A stretch of DNA of 64,000 bases, from positions 30,705-94,704 of the forward strand of contig DAOUJD010000083.1 in assembly GCA_034423115.1 (NCBI GenBank), read 5' to 3'. The DNA is from Bin87 sp034423115 (GTDB taxonomy: Bacteria > Chloroflexota > Dehalococcoidia > Lucifugimonadales > UBA3495). Every line of letters starts with the position of its first letter. Position 1 is the stretch's first letter. Of this stretch, positions 50,086 to 58,764 are shown piece after piece. The notes beneath the pieces were generated by a model. The model made no database searches and was not told where the DNA came from. It worked only from the letters and a program-made list of their open reading frames with translations. Position numbers and translations under genes: made by a program.

Positions 50086-51303
50086 CTACACCGACTCCGT
50101 GGCTTGCATCGGCTCGTAGCCGAACTCGGACACCAGGAATGGGACATGGTCGTTGACCAGTTGGATCACCTGGTTGCTGATTTGCGACGGGTTTTTCTGG
50201 AAATCAGCGATGGACGCCACATAGTCGTGCAGTTGCGGTGCGAAGGTATCGTATCCATCCAAATCCAAGGCCTGGTAGATGTGCTGCACCTGCTCGATCT
50301 TGTGCTGATCCAGATCCTCGTACCTGATCTCTACCAGCCGCCCGTCCGGGATCAGGGTACGTTGCTCCAGGTAGGCTTCGGCCATACGCCTGTAGATCCG
50401 GATTTGGCGCTGGATCAGTTCCTCAAAGTCGAAACTCTGCAAAGCGTGCCAGCCGTTCATGAGCCTGAGCAGGTGCATGTACGAACGCACCGTGTCGTAG
50501 GGATTGCGCTGGATATATACGAACCTTGCGTCCGGGAACAGGTCCAGCAGTTCGGCAACTCGGCTGGTGTTTGATGGCGATTTCAGGACCAGCGGCCTGC
50601 CGTCCATGTACAAGGTGGCGGCCTTCAGCAACCTGGTGTATTCCGCGCGCCATCGGTCGCGGACGCCGGCCTCGACACCCTCGCCCATGAAAAGATACTC
50701 GAGGGTCTCGTTGGCGGTGCGCGGGAAATTGAGCGACACATACGGGCTGAGCCCGCTGGCGCACATCAGCGCGATCTCTTCCTCTTGGGGCATGCCGAAA
50801 TCGACGGGCATGTTGTCAATGCCCCGGTTCTCCGGCAGCGCGGACGTGAGCATCCGGCGCAGACGGTTCTGGCCCGCCAGGAAGAGGTCGGGCAGCGCGG
50901 CCTGGTAGGTGTTGACGTATCCCCACTGCGGGTCGCACGCGAACAGGTTGTGCAGCAGCGTGGTGCCGGAACGCCAGAAACCCAGCAGGAATATGGGCTC
51001 CGGATGGATCTGGGTGCGATCAATGCGCCGGCCGTACGCCAGGCTCTGCCACAACCGGAACGGGGCAAACCCCACATCGGTGGCGAGGATGCCCAAGTAT
51101 CGGGGGATGAACCGGCGGTCGACCCCGTACTTCAGCCACAGGCGCAGGGCCAAGGACAGCCGTCCCGTCGCCAGGAAACTGTTGAACCCCGTGCTGAATC
51201 CGGAATCAGCTTCGGTCCGCGCAGCCGGTTTGTATCCGCTGCGCACGAATCGTGGGCCCCGACGGGCCTCATGCTGATCGTTGGTAACTCTGGAAGTAGC
51301 CAT
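50086..51303 (-). CDS. Sulfotransferase family protein
   Basis: A 405-residue sulfotransferase. The 5'-phosphosulfate loop of PAPS binding is PIFLLGFWRSGTTLLHNLFACDP, and the 3'-phosphate motif is near RFVYIQRNPYDTVRSYMHLLRL. RPLVLKSPSNTSR also matches the family. These enzymes transfer sulfate from PAPS to a carbohydrate, lipid or peptide; the acceptor is unknown. The 5' upstream 51304-51504 stretch holds no gene. Confidence 0.9.
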   Translation of the reverse strand: MATSRVTNDQHEARRGPRFVRSGYKPAARTEADSGFSTGFNSFLATGRLSLALRLWLKYGVDRRFIPRYLGILATDVGFAPFRLWQSLAYGRRIDRTQIHPEPIFLLGFWRSGTTLLHNLFACDPQWGYVNTYQAALPDLFLAGQNRLRRMLTSALPENRGIDNMPVDFGMPQEEEIALMCASGLSPYVSLNFPRTANETLEYLFMGEGVEAGVRDRWRAEYTRLLKAATLYMDGRPLVLKSPSNTSRVAELLDLFPDARFVYIQRNPYDTVRSYMHLLRLMNGWHALQSFDFEELIQRQIRIYRRMAEAYLEQRTLIPDGRLVEIRYEDLDQHKIEQVQHIYQALDLDGYDTFAPQLHDYVASIADFQKNPSQISNQVIQLVNDHVPFLVSEFGYEPMQATESV

Positions 51304-51504
51304 ATCGACCGATCCTTGCCAGTAGAGATGGTTCTCGATCCGTGTGTCATCAACAGTTTCGGATTATACCTCAACGGCTCCAGTGTGATATACAGGCCGG
51401 CCAACCCTTGCAATCCGGCAAGGCAAACGCAAGCGTCCGCGTGTTACGGGGGTGTAAAATCCGCCGTGCGCAAGCGTCCCACGACGTTCGTCAGAGAGGT
51501 CTAG

Positions 51505-52806
51505 TTGGTAACATCCGCCGGTCGCGCGGCTTCGCCCATGATGGAGGTTCTGCAGAACCCCCGGTTCAGGGCTATCTGGTACGTCGTGAACGTCTCCGAG
51601 CTGACCCGCTGGATGGAGCTGCTCGTCACCAGCGTTCTCGTTTATACGCTGACCGATTCCACCCTCATGCTGGGGTTGGTTTTGGGCTTCGAGAACCTGC
51701 CCAGGCCCATATTTTCGCCTTTCACCGGGATCATCGCCGACCGATTTGACCGGAAGAAAATATGGCTCAGTTCCATGGTGATCAAACTGGGCGCGGGCGT
51801 CGCCTTGTTCCTCCTGCTCTTTACGGGACAGATAGAGTCGTGGCATGTGTTCGCGGCCATGCTGCTCCAAGGCATCAGCCGGGCCCTGGAAGACCCGGCC
51901 CGTCGCACCGCAATATTTGACATCGTGGGGGAACGACGGGTCGTCAACGCCCTGTCTATAGACTCCATGAGCGGGACCGTCGGGCGCATGATCGGCCCCT
52001 TCGTGGGCGGTTTCCTGATTGAGCATGTTGGCTATTTGTGGCCCTACTATGCCGGTTACACCTGGGCCTACACCGCCATCGTCGCGATGCACTTTGCGGC
52101 CGTTTCGCTGGCGTTTCGAGTGCGAATTCCCCGCGTTGAGCGGGAATGGCGCGTGGAACCGATCTGGAACAGCCTGGGCGACGTGGTGCGGGCCGCCTTC
52201 AGCCACCGTCAACTGATGGGCATGCTGTTTATCACCATAATGATCAATGGACTGGCTTTCCCTGCCCGTCAATTCGTGCCGGCCATTGGCCGGGACCACC
52301 TGGGGGTCGGGGAGACGCTGGTGGGCGTCTTGGCCGCGGCGGAATCGGTGGGCCAGTTGGTGACGGCGGTGATCCTGGCGTCGGTGGGCTCGGTTCGCTA
52401 TCACGGGCGAATCTTCGCGATCGGCGCGTTCAGCGTCATGATCACGTCAACGATCTTCGTCTGGTCGCCGTGGTACGCGGTGACATTTGCGATCCTCGTG
52501 CTCAGCGGCATCGGTCTGTCCTGTTTCGGCACTATGCAGGGGGCCATCACCATGCGGTCTTCGCCGCCGGAGATGCGGGGTCGCATGGTCGGTTTGCAGA
52601 GCCTGTGCATCGGCATCGGGACCCCGCCGGGCGTCCTGTTGATGGGTTGGCTGGGTGATTGGATCGGCATCCAGATGTCCGTCACTCTGAACGCCCTGGC
52701 GTGCATTGCCATCTCCCTGCCCGCGCTGTTCCTGACGCCATTGGTAACGCGTCCGTCGGACCCTCCTCCTCAAACGGTGGCCCGCCCGCAAACCGAGGCA
52801 TCCTGA
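51505..52806 (+). CDS. MFS transporter (EntS-like)
   Basis: A 433-residue major facilitator with about 12 membrane helices. MFS signatures: PFTGIIADRFDRKKIWLSSM after helix 2, and GRMVGLQSLCIGIGTPPG in the second half. The layout resembles the EntS/enterobactin-exporter group, but substrate cannot be assigned. The start is TTG 51505, with AGAGAGGT upstream; ATG 51538 is an alternative. It is divergent from the sulfotransferase. Confidence 0.88.
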   Translation: MVTSAGRAASPMMEVLQNPRFRAIWYVVNVSELTRWMELLVTSVLVYTLTDSTLMLGLVLGFENLPRPIFSPFTGIIADRFDRKKIWLSSMVIKLGAGVALFLLLFTGQIESWHVFAAMLLQGISRALEDPARRTAIFDIVGERRVVNALSIDSMSGTVGRMIGPFVGGFLIEHVGYLWPYYAGYTWAYTAIVAMHFAAVSLAFRVRIPRVEREWRVEPIWNSLGDVVRAAFSHRQLMGMLFITIMINGLAFPARQFVPAIGRDHLGVGETLVGVLAAAESVGQLVTAVILASVGSVRYHGRIFAIGAFSVMITSTIFVWSPWYAVTFAILVLSGIGLSCFGTMQGAITMRSSPPEMRGRMVGLQSLCIGIGTPPGVLLMGWLGDWIGIQMSVTLNALACIAISLPALFLTPLVTRPSDPPPQTVARPQTEAS

Positions 52807-52962
52807 CCCCCGCGCCTCCAGACCATCGCCCCCTCATTCTGCGGAACCTCCGCCTCCGGCGGACTCGCAATGACAGTTTTGCACACCCCTGCGGTGACAC
52901 TTCCCCATTTGCCCTAACCCGCTATCCATCCGTACCATTAACTATCCAACCGCCCAACTCCC

Positions 52963-53135
52963 GCTCATGGTGCGAACGATCCGCCTCTGGAGGAATTTGC
53001 CGTAGGTCCGCCTCTGGCGGATCGAACCATCAGCCCGTAGCCCGCTCATGTAGTCCCATACGCGCTCATGGTGCGAAACGTCCGCCTCTGGCGGGAGCTG
53101 CCGTAGGCCCGCCTTTGGCGGGTCGAACCGCCCTT
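52963..53135. repeat. Direct repeat, about 73-bp units
   Basis: Units at 52963-53035 and 53064-53135 both begin GCTCATGGTGCGAA and share CCGCCTCTGG, TGCCGTAGG and TCGAACC at the same spacing. A third short match (GCTCATG) lies at about 53044. Confidence 0.6.
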
Positions 53136-53362
53136 CCCCCAAACCCTCCCAAATGCCCGCCAAAACCACCAATCTCGCCCCCAAAACCCGCCCAATCCGC
53201 CCCATTCACCTCCACATCCCACCCCACCGCCCTACTCAAATAAACGGAAATGAGCGGAAATGAGCGGGATTCCGCCAAAATAGCCGCTATCCCGCCGGAG
53301 GTACCCCCATCGGGACCTCCCCGCTTAGGGCGACGCACGAGATGCTGTGCCGATTGGCCCTG

Positions 53363-53371
53363 TGCTAAAAT
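53363..53371 (+). promoter_or_regulatory. Extended -10 element upstream of nth
   Basis: TGCTAAAAT, identical to 36043-36051, 42 bp before the nth start. Confidence 0.5.
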
Positions 53372-53413
53372 CACCCCTGTCACTGAACCTGATCTTGCGT
53401 TGGCGACAGGGAA

Positions 53414-54271
53414 ATGCCACCAAAGAAAGCCGCTACAACCCGCCGCCCCCGGCGCGCCAAGAAGCCCGGCGTTACCATCTCCGACGCCATCCGGCTGATG
53501 ACCGAGGAACACGGCCCGTTCGCCAACGAGCCGCGCCTTGATCCGGCGCACGAACTCACATTCACCATCCTGTCGCAGCACACCTCCGACCGCAATTCGG
53601 AGCGGGCGTTCCGCAGCCTCATGGATCGGTTCGGCACGCTTGAGGCCGTGGCTGCCGGCGAGGTCGACGACATTGAGGAAGCTATCGCCGGCGGCGGGTT
53701 GGCCAAGATCAAGGCCCCCCGCATCAAGACGGTGCTGAACCGGATATTGGAACTCAACGAAGGCTCGCTGGATCTCACGTTCCTCGCCGAAATGCCCATG
53801 GACGAGGCCCGGGCCTGGCTGCGGCAACTGCCCGGCATCGGCCCCAAGTCGGCCGGCATCATCCTCAGTTTCTCCCTGGGCATGCCTGCGATGGCCGTCG
53901 ACACCCACATCTTCAGGGTGAGCCAGCGGTTGGGCATCATTGGGCCCAAGGTCAACGCCGACAAGGCCCACGAGGTACTGGAAGCCGCCATGCCTCCCGA
54001 GGACGTGTACCCGTTCCACGCCGCTTTCATCACCCACGGGCGGAAAGTGTGCAAAGCCCAGCGGCCCCTGTGCGGGGTTTGCGTCGTGAACTACGGCTGC
54101 CCATCCCGCGACGAAAAAGCCATGCAGGAGGCGGCAGAGGCTGCGGCCGCCGTCGCCAACGACTCAGACCGCCCCGACGTTCAGGCTCCGGGACGCAGGC
54201 GACGCAGCGGCAAGTCCGCTTCGCCAACCCCCGTCCCGCACACCCAAGTCGTGAAGGAGCTTCAACCGTGA
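53414..54271 (+). CDS. nth: Endonuclease III-like DNA glycosylase/AP lyase
   Basis: A 285-residue HhH-GPD repair enzyme. The helix-hairpin-helix LPGIGPKSAGIILSFSLG holds the catalytic Lys, and AMAVDTHIFRVSQRLGI holds the catalytic Asp. The [4Fe-4S] cluster ligands are CKAQRPLCGVCVVNYGC (C-x6-C-x2-C-x5-C). It has a basic N-terminal tail (PPKKAATTRRPRRAKK) and a roughly 50-residue disordered, Ala/Pro-rich C-terminal tail, so it is longer than the usual 210. It overlaps argC by 4 bp (GTGA). Confidence 0.88.
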   Translation: MPPKKAATTRRPRRAKKPGVTISDAIRLMTEEHGPFANEPRLDPAHELTFTILSQHTSDRNSERAFRSLMDRFGTLEAVAAGEVDDIEEAIAGGGLAKIKAPRIKTVLNRILELNEGSLDLTFLAEMPMDEARAWLRQLPGIGPKSAGIILSFSLGMPAMAVDTHIFRVSQRLGIIGPKVNADKAHEVLEAAMPPEDVYPFHAAFITHGRKVCKAQRPLCGVCVVNYGCPSRDEKAMQEAAEAAAAVANDSDRPDVQAPGRRRRSGKSASPTPVPHTQVVKELQP

Positions 54272-55296
54272 AAGTCGGAATCATCAACGTAACCGGATAC
54301 GCCGGTTGCGAACTGGTACGCATTCTGCGCCACCATCCCGAGGTGGAAATCGCGTCGGTAACAGGACGCAGCGCCGCCGGTCAACCGTTGGGCGAGGTGT
54401 TCCCCCACTTGGACAACATGGAACTGGACATTACCGCCGACCTGTGCGACGAACTCGACGTCGTCTTCTCAGCGTTGCCCCACAAGGCCAGCGCCGAAGC
54501 CTGCATCCCCCTGCTGGAGCAGGGCGTCAAGGTCGTGGATATTTCCGCAGACTTCCGGCTCAAGCAGGCTGACGTGTATTCCCAGTGGTATGGCGTCGAA
54601 CATCCCGACCCGACCTACCTGGAGGAGGCGGTGTACGGCCTCACCGAGCTGAATCGTGACGCCGTCGCCGACGCGCGCCTGGTGGCGAATCCCGGCTGCT
54701 ATCCTAGCAGCGCGATTTTGGCCCTGGCCCCCGCCATCCAGCATGGACTGATTGGCAGCGACATCATCGTGGACAGCAAGTCCGGCGTTTCGGGCGCCGG
54801 CCGCACCCTGAGCATGACCACCCACTTCTCCGAAGTGAACGAGAACGTGATGGCCTACTCGGTGAACGGGCATCGTCACCTGCCGGAAATCAGCCAGGAA
54901 CTGGACACATTGTCTGATGCGCCGGTGAATCTGACGTTCCTCACCCATCTGATCCCCATGACCCGTGGCATCCTCAGCTCCTGCTATGCGCCTTTGAGTC
55001 CCGAGTTTGCCCAGGATCCCGACGCCTCGGATCGCATCCGGCAGATCTACCAGGATTTCTACGCGGACGACGCGTTCGTGCAGGTCACGGGTGCGCCGCC
55101 ACAGACCAAGCAGACCCTGGGCAACAACTACTGCCTGGTGTACCCGGTGGTTGACCCCCGCACCAATCGGCTCATCGTCATCAGCTGCCTGGACAATCTC
55201 GTCAAGGGCGCCGCCGGACAGGCTGTGCAGAACATGAACCTCATGTGCGGCTTTCCCGAGGAGATGTCCCTGGAGGCGCTAGCCGTTTATCCGTAA
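54268..55296 (+). CDS. argC: N-acetyl-gamma-glutamyl-phosphate reductase
   Basis: A 342-residue ArgC, reducing N-acetylglutamyl phosphate to the semialdehyde in arginine synthesis. The start VKVGIINVTGYAGCELVRIL is the NADP-binding motif; VANPGCYPSSAILAL holds the catalytic Cys, and GVSGAGRTL, HLIPMTRGIL and NNYCLVYPVVDP follow. GTG 54268 overlaps the nth stop and has AAGGAGC 8 nt upstream. No other arg gene is in the window. Confidence 0.94.
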   Translation: MKVGIINVTGYAGCELVRILRHHPEVEIASVTGRSAAGQPLGEVFPHLDNMELDITADLCDELDVVFSALPHKASAEACIPLLEQGVKVVDISADFRLKQADVYSQWYGVEHPDPTYLEEAVYGLTELNRDAVADARLVANPGCYPSSAILALAPAIQHGLIGSDIIVDSKSGVSGAGRTLSMTTHFSEVNENVMAYSVNGHRHLPEISQELDTLSDAPVNLTFLTHLIPMTRGILSSCYAPLSPEFAQDPDASDRIRQIYQDFYADDAFVQVTGAPPQTKQTLGNNYCLVYPVVDPRTNRLIVISCLDNLVKGAAGQAVQNMNLMCGFPEEMSLEALAVYP

Positions 55297-55308
55297 ATAC
55301 CGGTTGTG

Positions 55309-55317
55309 TGATAGAAT
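55309..55317 (+). promoter_or_regulatory. Extended -10 element of tRNA-Glu
   Basis: TGATAGAAT lies 27 bp before the mature tRNA 5' end. It fits the TGnTATAAT pattern closely. Confidence 0.5.
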
Positions 55318-55344
55318 CAAAAAACGTCGCACTGCGACCCTCAC

Positions 55345-55423
55345 GCCCCGGTCGTCTAGCCTGGTCAAGGACGCCACCCTTTCAAGGTGGAGATCATGGG
55401 ATCGAAGCCCATCCGGGGTACCA
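55345..55423 (+). tRNA. tRNA-Glu (anticodon TTC), CCA encoded
   Basis: A complete cloverleaf: acceptor GCCCCGG/CCGGGGT with a G-T closing pair, D arm GTCTAGCCTGGTCAAGGAC, anticodon arm CCACC-CTTTCAA-GGTGG with anticodon TTC, T arm ATGGG/CCCAT. CCA is encoded. The T loop reads ATCGAAG, so position 54 is A rather than the near-universal T. It follows argC and is followed by a terminator. Confidence 0.93.
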
Positions 55424-55433
55424 GAAACGCATC

Positions 55434-55459
55434 GCCCTCCGCAATTGCGGAGGGCTTTT
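55434..55459 (+). terminator. Rho-independent terminator after tRNA-Glu
   Basis: A palindrome with arms GCCCTCCGCAA and TTGCGGAGGGC (55434-55455), then TTTT. Confidence 0.85.
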
Positions 55460-55478
55460 CGCTTCTCTTGGCGCAACC

Positions 55479-55506
55479 GTAGGGGCGAATGATTTTTCGC
55501 TCCTAC
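55479..55506. repeat. Imperfect palindrome (GTAGGGGCG family)
   Basis: GTAGGGGCGAAT on the left and TTTCGCTCCTAC on the right, with mismatches. A decayed member of the family at 38375, between the tRNA and the convergent Zn-ribbon gene. Confidence 0.65.
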
Positions 55507-55526
55507 AATGACACAGACGGCCGCGC

Positions 55527-55745
55527 CTATCCGCCGGCGAAGAAGTCAAAAATGTTGCTCAGGGTGGATGTGCTGCCCTTGTAGATCTCGGTGTACCCGC
55601 ACTGCTTGCAGGACACGGTGGAAAACTTTTTATTCTGCACGTCGAACAGCTTGGCGAAATTTCCGCCGGTCGCGCGGAATTCGTCGGTTTCGTATTCGGT
55701 GTGCTGACATTTGGCGCAGACGAACCGTGTTGCGATAGTGGCCAT
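55527..55745 (-). CDS. Small Zn-ribbon protein (DUF2082-like)
   Basis: A 72-residue protein with two Cys pairs: FVCAKCQHTEYE and VSCKQCGYTEIYKG, flanking a GGNFAKLFDVQNKKFSTV segment. This matches the zinc-ribbon nucleic-acid-binding family DUF2082. Function is unknown. AAGGAGGG lies 6 nt before ATG 55745. It is divergent from the 55933 gene. Confidence 0.82.
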   Translation of the reverse strand: MATIATRFVCAKCQHTEYETDEFRATGGNFAKLFDVQNKKFSTVSCKQCGYTEIYKGSTSTLSNIFDFFAGG

Positions 55746-55861
55746 GATTTCCCTCCTTGTTGGTATGCGTTGCATTCAGCGTAGTCAAGAGGCCGGTGGT
55801 TTGCAAGGCGATGAGCGCGCGCGTAGCGGCAGATCCAACTGAGTCGGGCGCCATCGAACTT

Positions 55862-55870
55862 TGCTATGTT
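55862..55870 (+). promoter_or_regulatory. Extended -10 element upstream of 55933 gene
   Basis: TGCTATGTT, identical to 2256-2264, 62 bp before the start. Confidence 0.4.
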
Positions 55871-55932
55871 ATGCTGGCACATCCGGCGATGATCCCGCTG
55901 GCCACACCCACAGGAAACAGGAGTGAATCGAA

Positions 55933-56124
55933 ATGGCAGGGACGAAAACCGCACTCTCCGTTGACGTCAACGCCGAGCACATCGGCCTCATCAACACGTC
56001 CAAGGAAAAGTACAACATCGCTGACGAGGGCAAGGTCGTCCGCATCATCATGGACTACATGATCACCAACCCAAGCATCCACGACACCGTGTTTAAGGAT
56101 GTCCGCTGTCTGCGCTGCGAGTAA
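55933..56124 (+). CDS. Small hypothetical protein, 63 residues
   Basis: A short protein ending in VRCLRCE, with AGGAG 9 nt before its ATG and a strong terminator 24 bp after the stop, so it is very likely expressed. The sequence VDVNAEHIGLINTSKEKYNIADEGKV then VRIIMDYMITNP suggests a helical fold, perhaps ribbon-helix-helix-like, but this is not certain. Function unknown. Confidence 0.65.
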   Translation: MAGTKTALSVDVNAEHIGLINTSKEKYNIADEGKVVRIIMDYMITNPSIHDTVFKDVRCLRCE

Positions 56125-56148
56125 CTCGCGGAACCAGCGCCAATGACT

Positions 56149-56180
56149 AGGGCGGGTTCGCGACCCGCCCTGTTTTTATT
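56149..56180 (+). terminator. Rho-independent terminator
   Basis: Arms AGGGCGGGT (56149-56157) and ACCCGCCCT (56163-56171), loop TCGCG, then GTTTTTATT. It ends the 55933 gene and overlaps the end of the convergent AroQ-like gene. Confidence 0.85.
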
Positions 56181-56604
56181 CCACGGTGTGCTTCACCGCT
56201 TCCAGGGCCAGGTAGTACCCGTACACCCCGAACCCGTACACGCATCCCTTGCTCACGGGCAGCACTGCGGATACCGTACCCCGAGCCGTGGGGTTGCTGG
56301 CGTGCACCTCTATTACCGGCATGGGCACCTGCTGGATCGCACCCCGCAGCGGTCCGTTGGCGGTGGTGTAGCCGGCCGGATTGATCAGGCAGGCGTCGTA
56401 TCCGTCCTCCCAGGCGTCGTAGAGCGCGTTCACCACCTCGCCCTCGACGTTGGAGTGTACGATCTTGACGTCGACGCCCAGGCTCTCGCCGTAGCCGCGG
56501 ATCTGCTCGTTGATCTGGTCCAGGGTGTTGGGGCCGAAGATTTCGACTTGCACCTTGCCGCGCATGTTCATGCCGGCGCCCTGGATTACCAGTACCTTGG
56601 TCAT
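56176..56604 (-). CDS. AroQ-like (type II dehydroquinase fold) protein, altered active site
   Basis: A 142-residue protein with the type II 3-dehydroquinate dehydratase fold. The core is recognisable: VLVIQGAGMNMRG, VHSNVEGEVVNALYDAW, LINPAGYTTAN, VIEVHASNPTARG and YGFGVYGYYLALEAV. The catalytic His in EVHxSN is kept. However the lid loop, normally REPxxYG with the catalytic Arg and Tyr, is KVQVEIFG. It may be an AroQ-related enzyme of other function. It is 1 bp downstream of the protoglobin gene; no other aro gene is near. Confidence 0.75.
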   Translation of the reverse strand: MTKVLVIQGAGMNMRGKVQVEIFGPNTLDQINEQIRGYGESLGVDVKIVHSNVEGEVVNALYDAWEDGYDACLINPAGYTTANGPLRGAIQQVPMPVIEVHASNPTARGTVSAVLPVSKGCVYGFGVYGYYLALEAVKHTVE

Positions 56605-56605
56605 G

Positions 56606-57250
56606 CTAGTTCTCCTGTTGAGTGTGTGGTGAGCCGTTGCGGCGGCCGCTCTCGGGCGTCACAGTGATTCCCGGCTCGATTTCCCTTCCGTCATCATCCA
56701 TCAGGGGAGCATCCGGACGCGGCGGTATGGGGGTCTCCGTTACGTATCCCGCCAGCAGGATATCCAACTGGAGCATCAGCATCTTGTTCCACGCTGCCGA
56801 CGTCTTCAGCGCGCGAACCGGGTCATGGATTTCCTCGGCCAGCATGGACGCAATCTGTGTTTGAATAAACGATATGGTGCCGGTCATGAAGCGAGCGGGA
56901 ACGGAACCGTGCCGGCCGGCCGGCAACGGGGGGTTGCTGTGTACCACGCCCACCGCCAGCAGAAAGACCGGGAATTGCTCGTCAATTTTGAACTCGATAC
57001 TGTTGCGCATCCAGCGGGCCAGGCTGTGCTTTCGCCTCTCCAGCCGGGGTTCGTTGACCTCGCCGTCGCGAGTGAGAAAATAACGCGCCGTAGCCGGATA
57101 GGACAGGAAATGCTCATAGACGGCGGCGGCCAGTTCATCGGCGCGTGGCAACAGTACCGGACTACTCGCCCGCACCAATTCCAGATCTTCATCCGTGAAG
57201 CCTACGAACTCGGCCATCTGCCGCATACGGGCCGGCCAGTCAAAAATCAT
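56606..57250 (-). CDS. Protoglobin-like heme protein
   Basis: A 214-residue globin of the protoglobin class, without the output domains of globin-coupled sensors. It starts with TDEDLELVRASSPVLLPRADELAAAVYEHFLSYPATARYF and has the proximal-His helix RRKHSLARWMRNSIEF. The tail after about 170 (TETPIPPRPDAPLMDDDGREIEP) is disordered. It could bind O2, CO or NO. The start is ATG 57250 (TTG 57253 is adjacent). The AroQ-like gene follows after 1 bp, so the two are co-transcribed. Confidence 0.82.
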   Translation of the reverse strand: MIFDWPARMRQMAEFVGFTDEDLELVRASSPVLLPRADELAAAVYEHFLSYPATARYFLTRDGEVNEPRLERRKHSLARWMRNSIEFKIDEQFPVFLLAVGVVHSNPPLPAGRHGSVPARFMTGTISFIQTQIASMLAEEIHDPVRALKTSAAWNKMLMLQLDILLAGYVTETPIPPRPDAPLMDDDGREIEPGITVTPESGRRNGSPHTQQEN

Positions 57251-57338
57251 CAAGGGACTGCCTCGCTAACGCAGGATGGAGTCCGCTTGACTATACCGCC
57301 CCGGTAGGTGTCGGGCAACCCGGCGCGGCCCGTAGAAC

Positions 57339-58223
57339 CTAGCCTCCGCCGCCCCGTTCGGCCCGCAAAAACTGCTCCAATTCTTTGACCAGGTCGGCGG
57401 GGTCGGGCGTGTGCCGACTCTCGCTGGCCTCGTCGTAGCGCTCTTCCAGCGTGCCGATGTATTTGCCCAACTGCTCGTCCTCGGAGATGACCTTTTCCAC
57501 CTCGCGGTCAAATGCGTCGGCCATGGTGTACAGCCGGCCCAGGTCGATGGGCAGGGCCAGCATGTCGGACAGGTAGCGGGCCAGGCCGAGGCTCACCCGA
57601 AAGTTCGGCGTGGCGTGCAGGTAGTGGGATACGTGCCCCCATAGCGACGTGTAGCTGATCCCGTTCGCCGCCAACGATTCCGACATCGGCAGCGTGATCC
57701 CCGATGGTCCCTGGTAATTCGAAGATCTGATGTTGCCCCGGTCAAAGCTCGCCTGGATGTTGCGGTTGGTGGATGTTCCGGTGAACCTAATCGCCCGGGT
57801 GTGGGGCACGGCGTCCAGCAGCGCGCCGATGTGCACCACCGATTTGACGCCGCAGCGACGCGCCACGTTGGCGACCAGGGACGAAAACGTGCGCCAGCGC
57901 AGGTGCGGTTCCGTGCCCAAGTAGAGCACCGCCGGCGGAGAATCTTGGTTCCCCGGCCAGACGTAGAACTCATTGGCCGGCCATTGCAGATGGCGCGTGC
58001 CGTCCTTGCTGCGGGTGGAACGTGGCCTTTCCTGGGCGAAGTTGAAGAATTCTTCCGGGTCGATTTCCGCGAACTTTTCTGCCTGGAACGTGGTCAACAT
58101 GTAATCGAGTGTTGCAGTCGCCGCGTCCCCGGCGTCCGGCCAGCCCCTGAAAGCCACCACCATCCGTTCAACAGGTTTATTCGGATATTCGCTCACTAAA
58201 AGGTAATCGTCAAAGTCAGGCAT
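57339..58223 (-). CDS. PAC2 family protein
   Basis: A 294-residue protein of the PAC2 (proteasome assembly chaperone 2-like) family: MVVAFRGWPDAGDAATATLDYM, FYVWPGNQDSPPAVLYLGTEPHLRWRTF, VKSVVHIGALLDAVPHTR, and GPSGITLPMSESLAANGISYTSLWGHVSHYL. Bacterial members have no proven function; those in actinobacteria occur with proteasome systems. The C-terminal part (FDREVEKVISEDEQLGKYIGTLEERYDE) is helical. It lies alone between the protoglobin pair and the repeat region. Confidence 0.88.
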   Translation of the reverse strand: MPDFDDYLLVSEYPNKPVERMVVAFRGWPDAGDAATATLDYMLTTFQAEKFAEIDPEEFFNFAQERPRSTRSKDGTRHLQWPANEFYVWPGNQDSPPAVLYLGTEPHLRWRTFSSLVANVARRCGVKSVVHIGALLDAVPHTRAIRFTGTSTNRNIQASFDRGNIRSSNYQGPSGITLPMSESLAANGISYTSLWGHVSHYLHATPNFRVSLGLARYLSDMLALPIDLGRLYTMADAFDREVEKVISEDEQLGKYIGTLEERYDEASESRHTPDPADLVKELEQFLRAERGGGG

Positions 58224-58764
58224 TTTATTTGTCCTGTTTTTGAAAATATGCCGAAGAAACTCAACATAACGAGCCGCATTCTATCACCGGGAGCGATCAG
58301 CGGCAACGAAAATTTGGCGGCGTACCCTGGCATATCCCGAGCCGTTCTCATCGCGCCAAATCAACTTTGCCGGGACTATTTTCACCATGCGGGGTGCGAC
58401 CACGGATCCTGCCGATACAAGCAACGCCATCCTACCTCTGATTGGTAATTTGGCGGACTTTCCACCTTCGGCCCGCACTACGGTAGATCGGTCGTTGTTC
58501 CGGTGATTTTCTCAACAAGCGCTTGCTACGCTCACGCGTACCCACTGTGCAATTGCGTGGTGAAAGGACGGAAAGGTCGATTTCCCGCTCAGTTCCTCTC
58601 ATTTCCGCTAGTTCCAGTAGGGCATTGGGTGGTTCGTGGGGCTGAATGGGGGCAGAGAGAAGGGTTTTGATGGCGGTTTGAGCGGTATTGGCGGGCAGAT
58701 GAGCGGATTTGGGGGAGCTAGGTTCGCGGTGTTGGGAAGTGGGCATTGGGACGGCCCTCGCGGG
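58224..58764. other. 540-bp intergenic region ending in a dispersed repeat
   Basis: No convincing gene in 58224-58521. A 66-codon frame at 58248 has no family match or Shine-Dalgarno sequence. From 58522 the region is the inverted copy of the 63660-63883 repeat and ends at the left end of the ISAs1-family element. Confidence 0.55.
58522..58745 (-). repeat. Long dispersed repeat, copy A (inverted relative to 63660-63883)
   Basis: About 220 bp whose reverse complement matches 63660-63883 at most positions, from GCCCACTTCCCAACACCG through CGGAAATGAGAGGAA to CACGCAATTGCA and ACGCGTGAG. A reading frame of about 60 codons is conserved in both copies, but the sequence is low-complexity and no gene is called. 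Confidence 0.75.

Larger units (their letters stand above)
52807..53413. other. 600-bp intergenic region of degenerate repeats
   Basis: No convincing gene. The region contains short GC hairpins of the type CCGCCTCTGGCGG, a repeated unit (52963-53135) and a C- and A-rich stretch (53135-53290) with CGGAAATGAGCGG motifs that also occur in the repeats at 58522-58745 and 63660-63883. The plus strand is purine-poor over long stretches. Confidence 0.6.

Noticed and set aside
52807..53413. Possible CRISPR-like array from regularly spaced repeats
   Set aside because: Only two to three degenerate units with near-contiguous spacing, no unique spacers and no cas genes.
58432..58746. Minus-strand frame partly conserved in the 63660-63883 repeat
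   Set aside because: Conserved in both repeat copies but low-complexity, without a ribosome-binding site or recognisable domain; treated as repeat.
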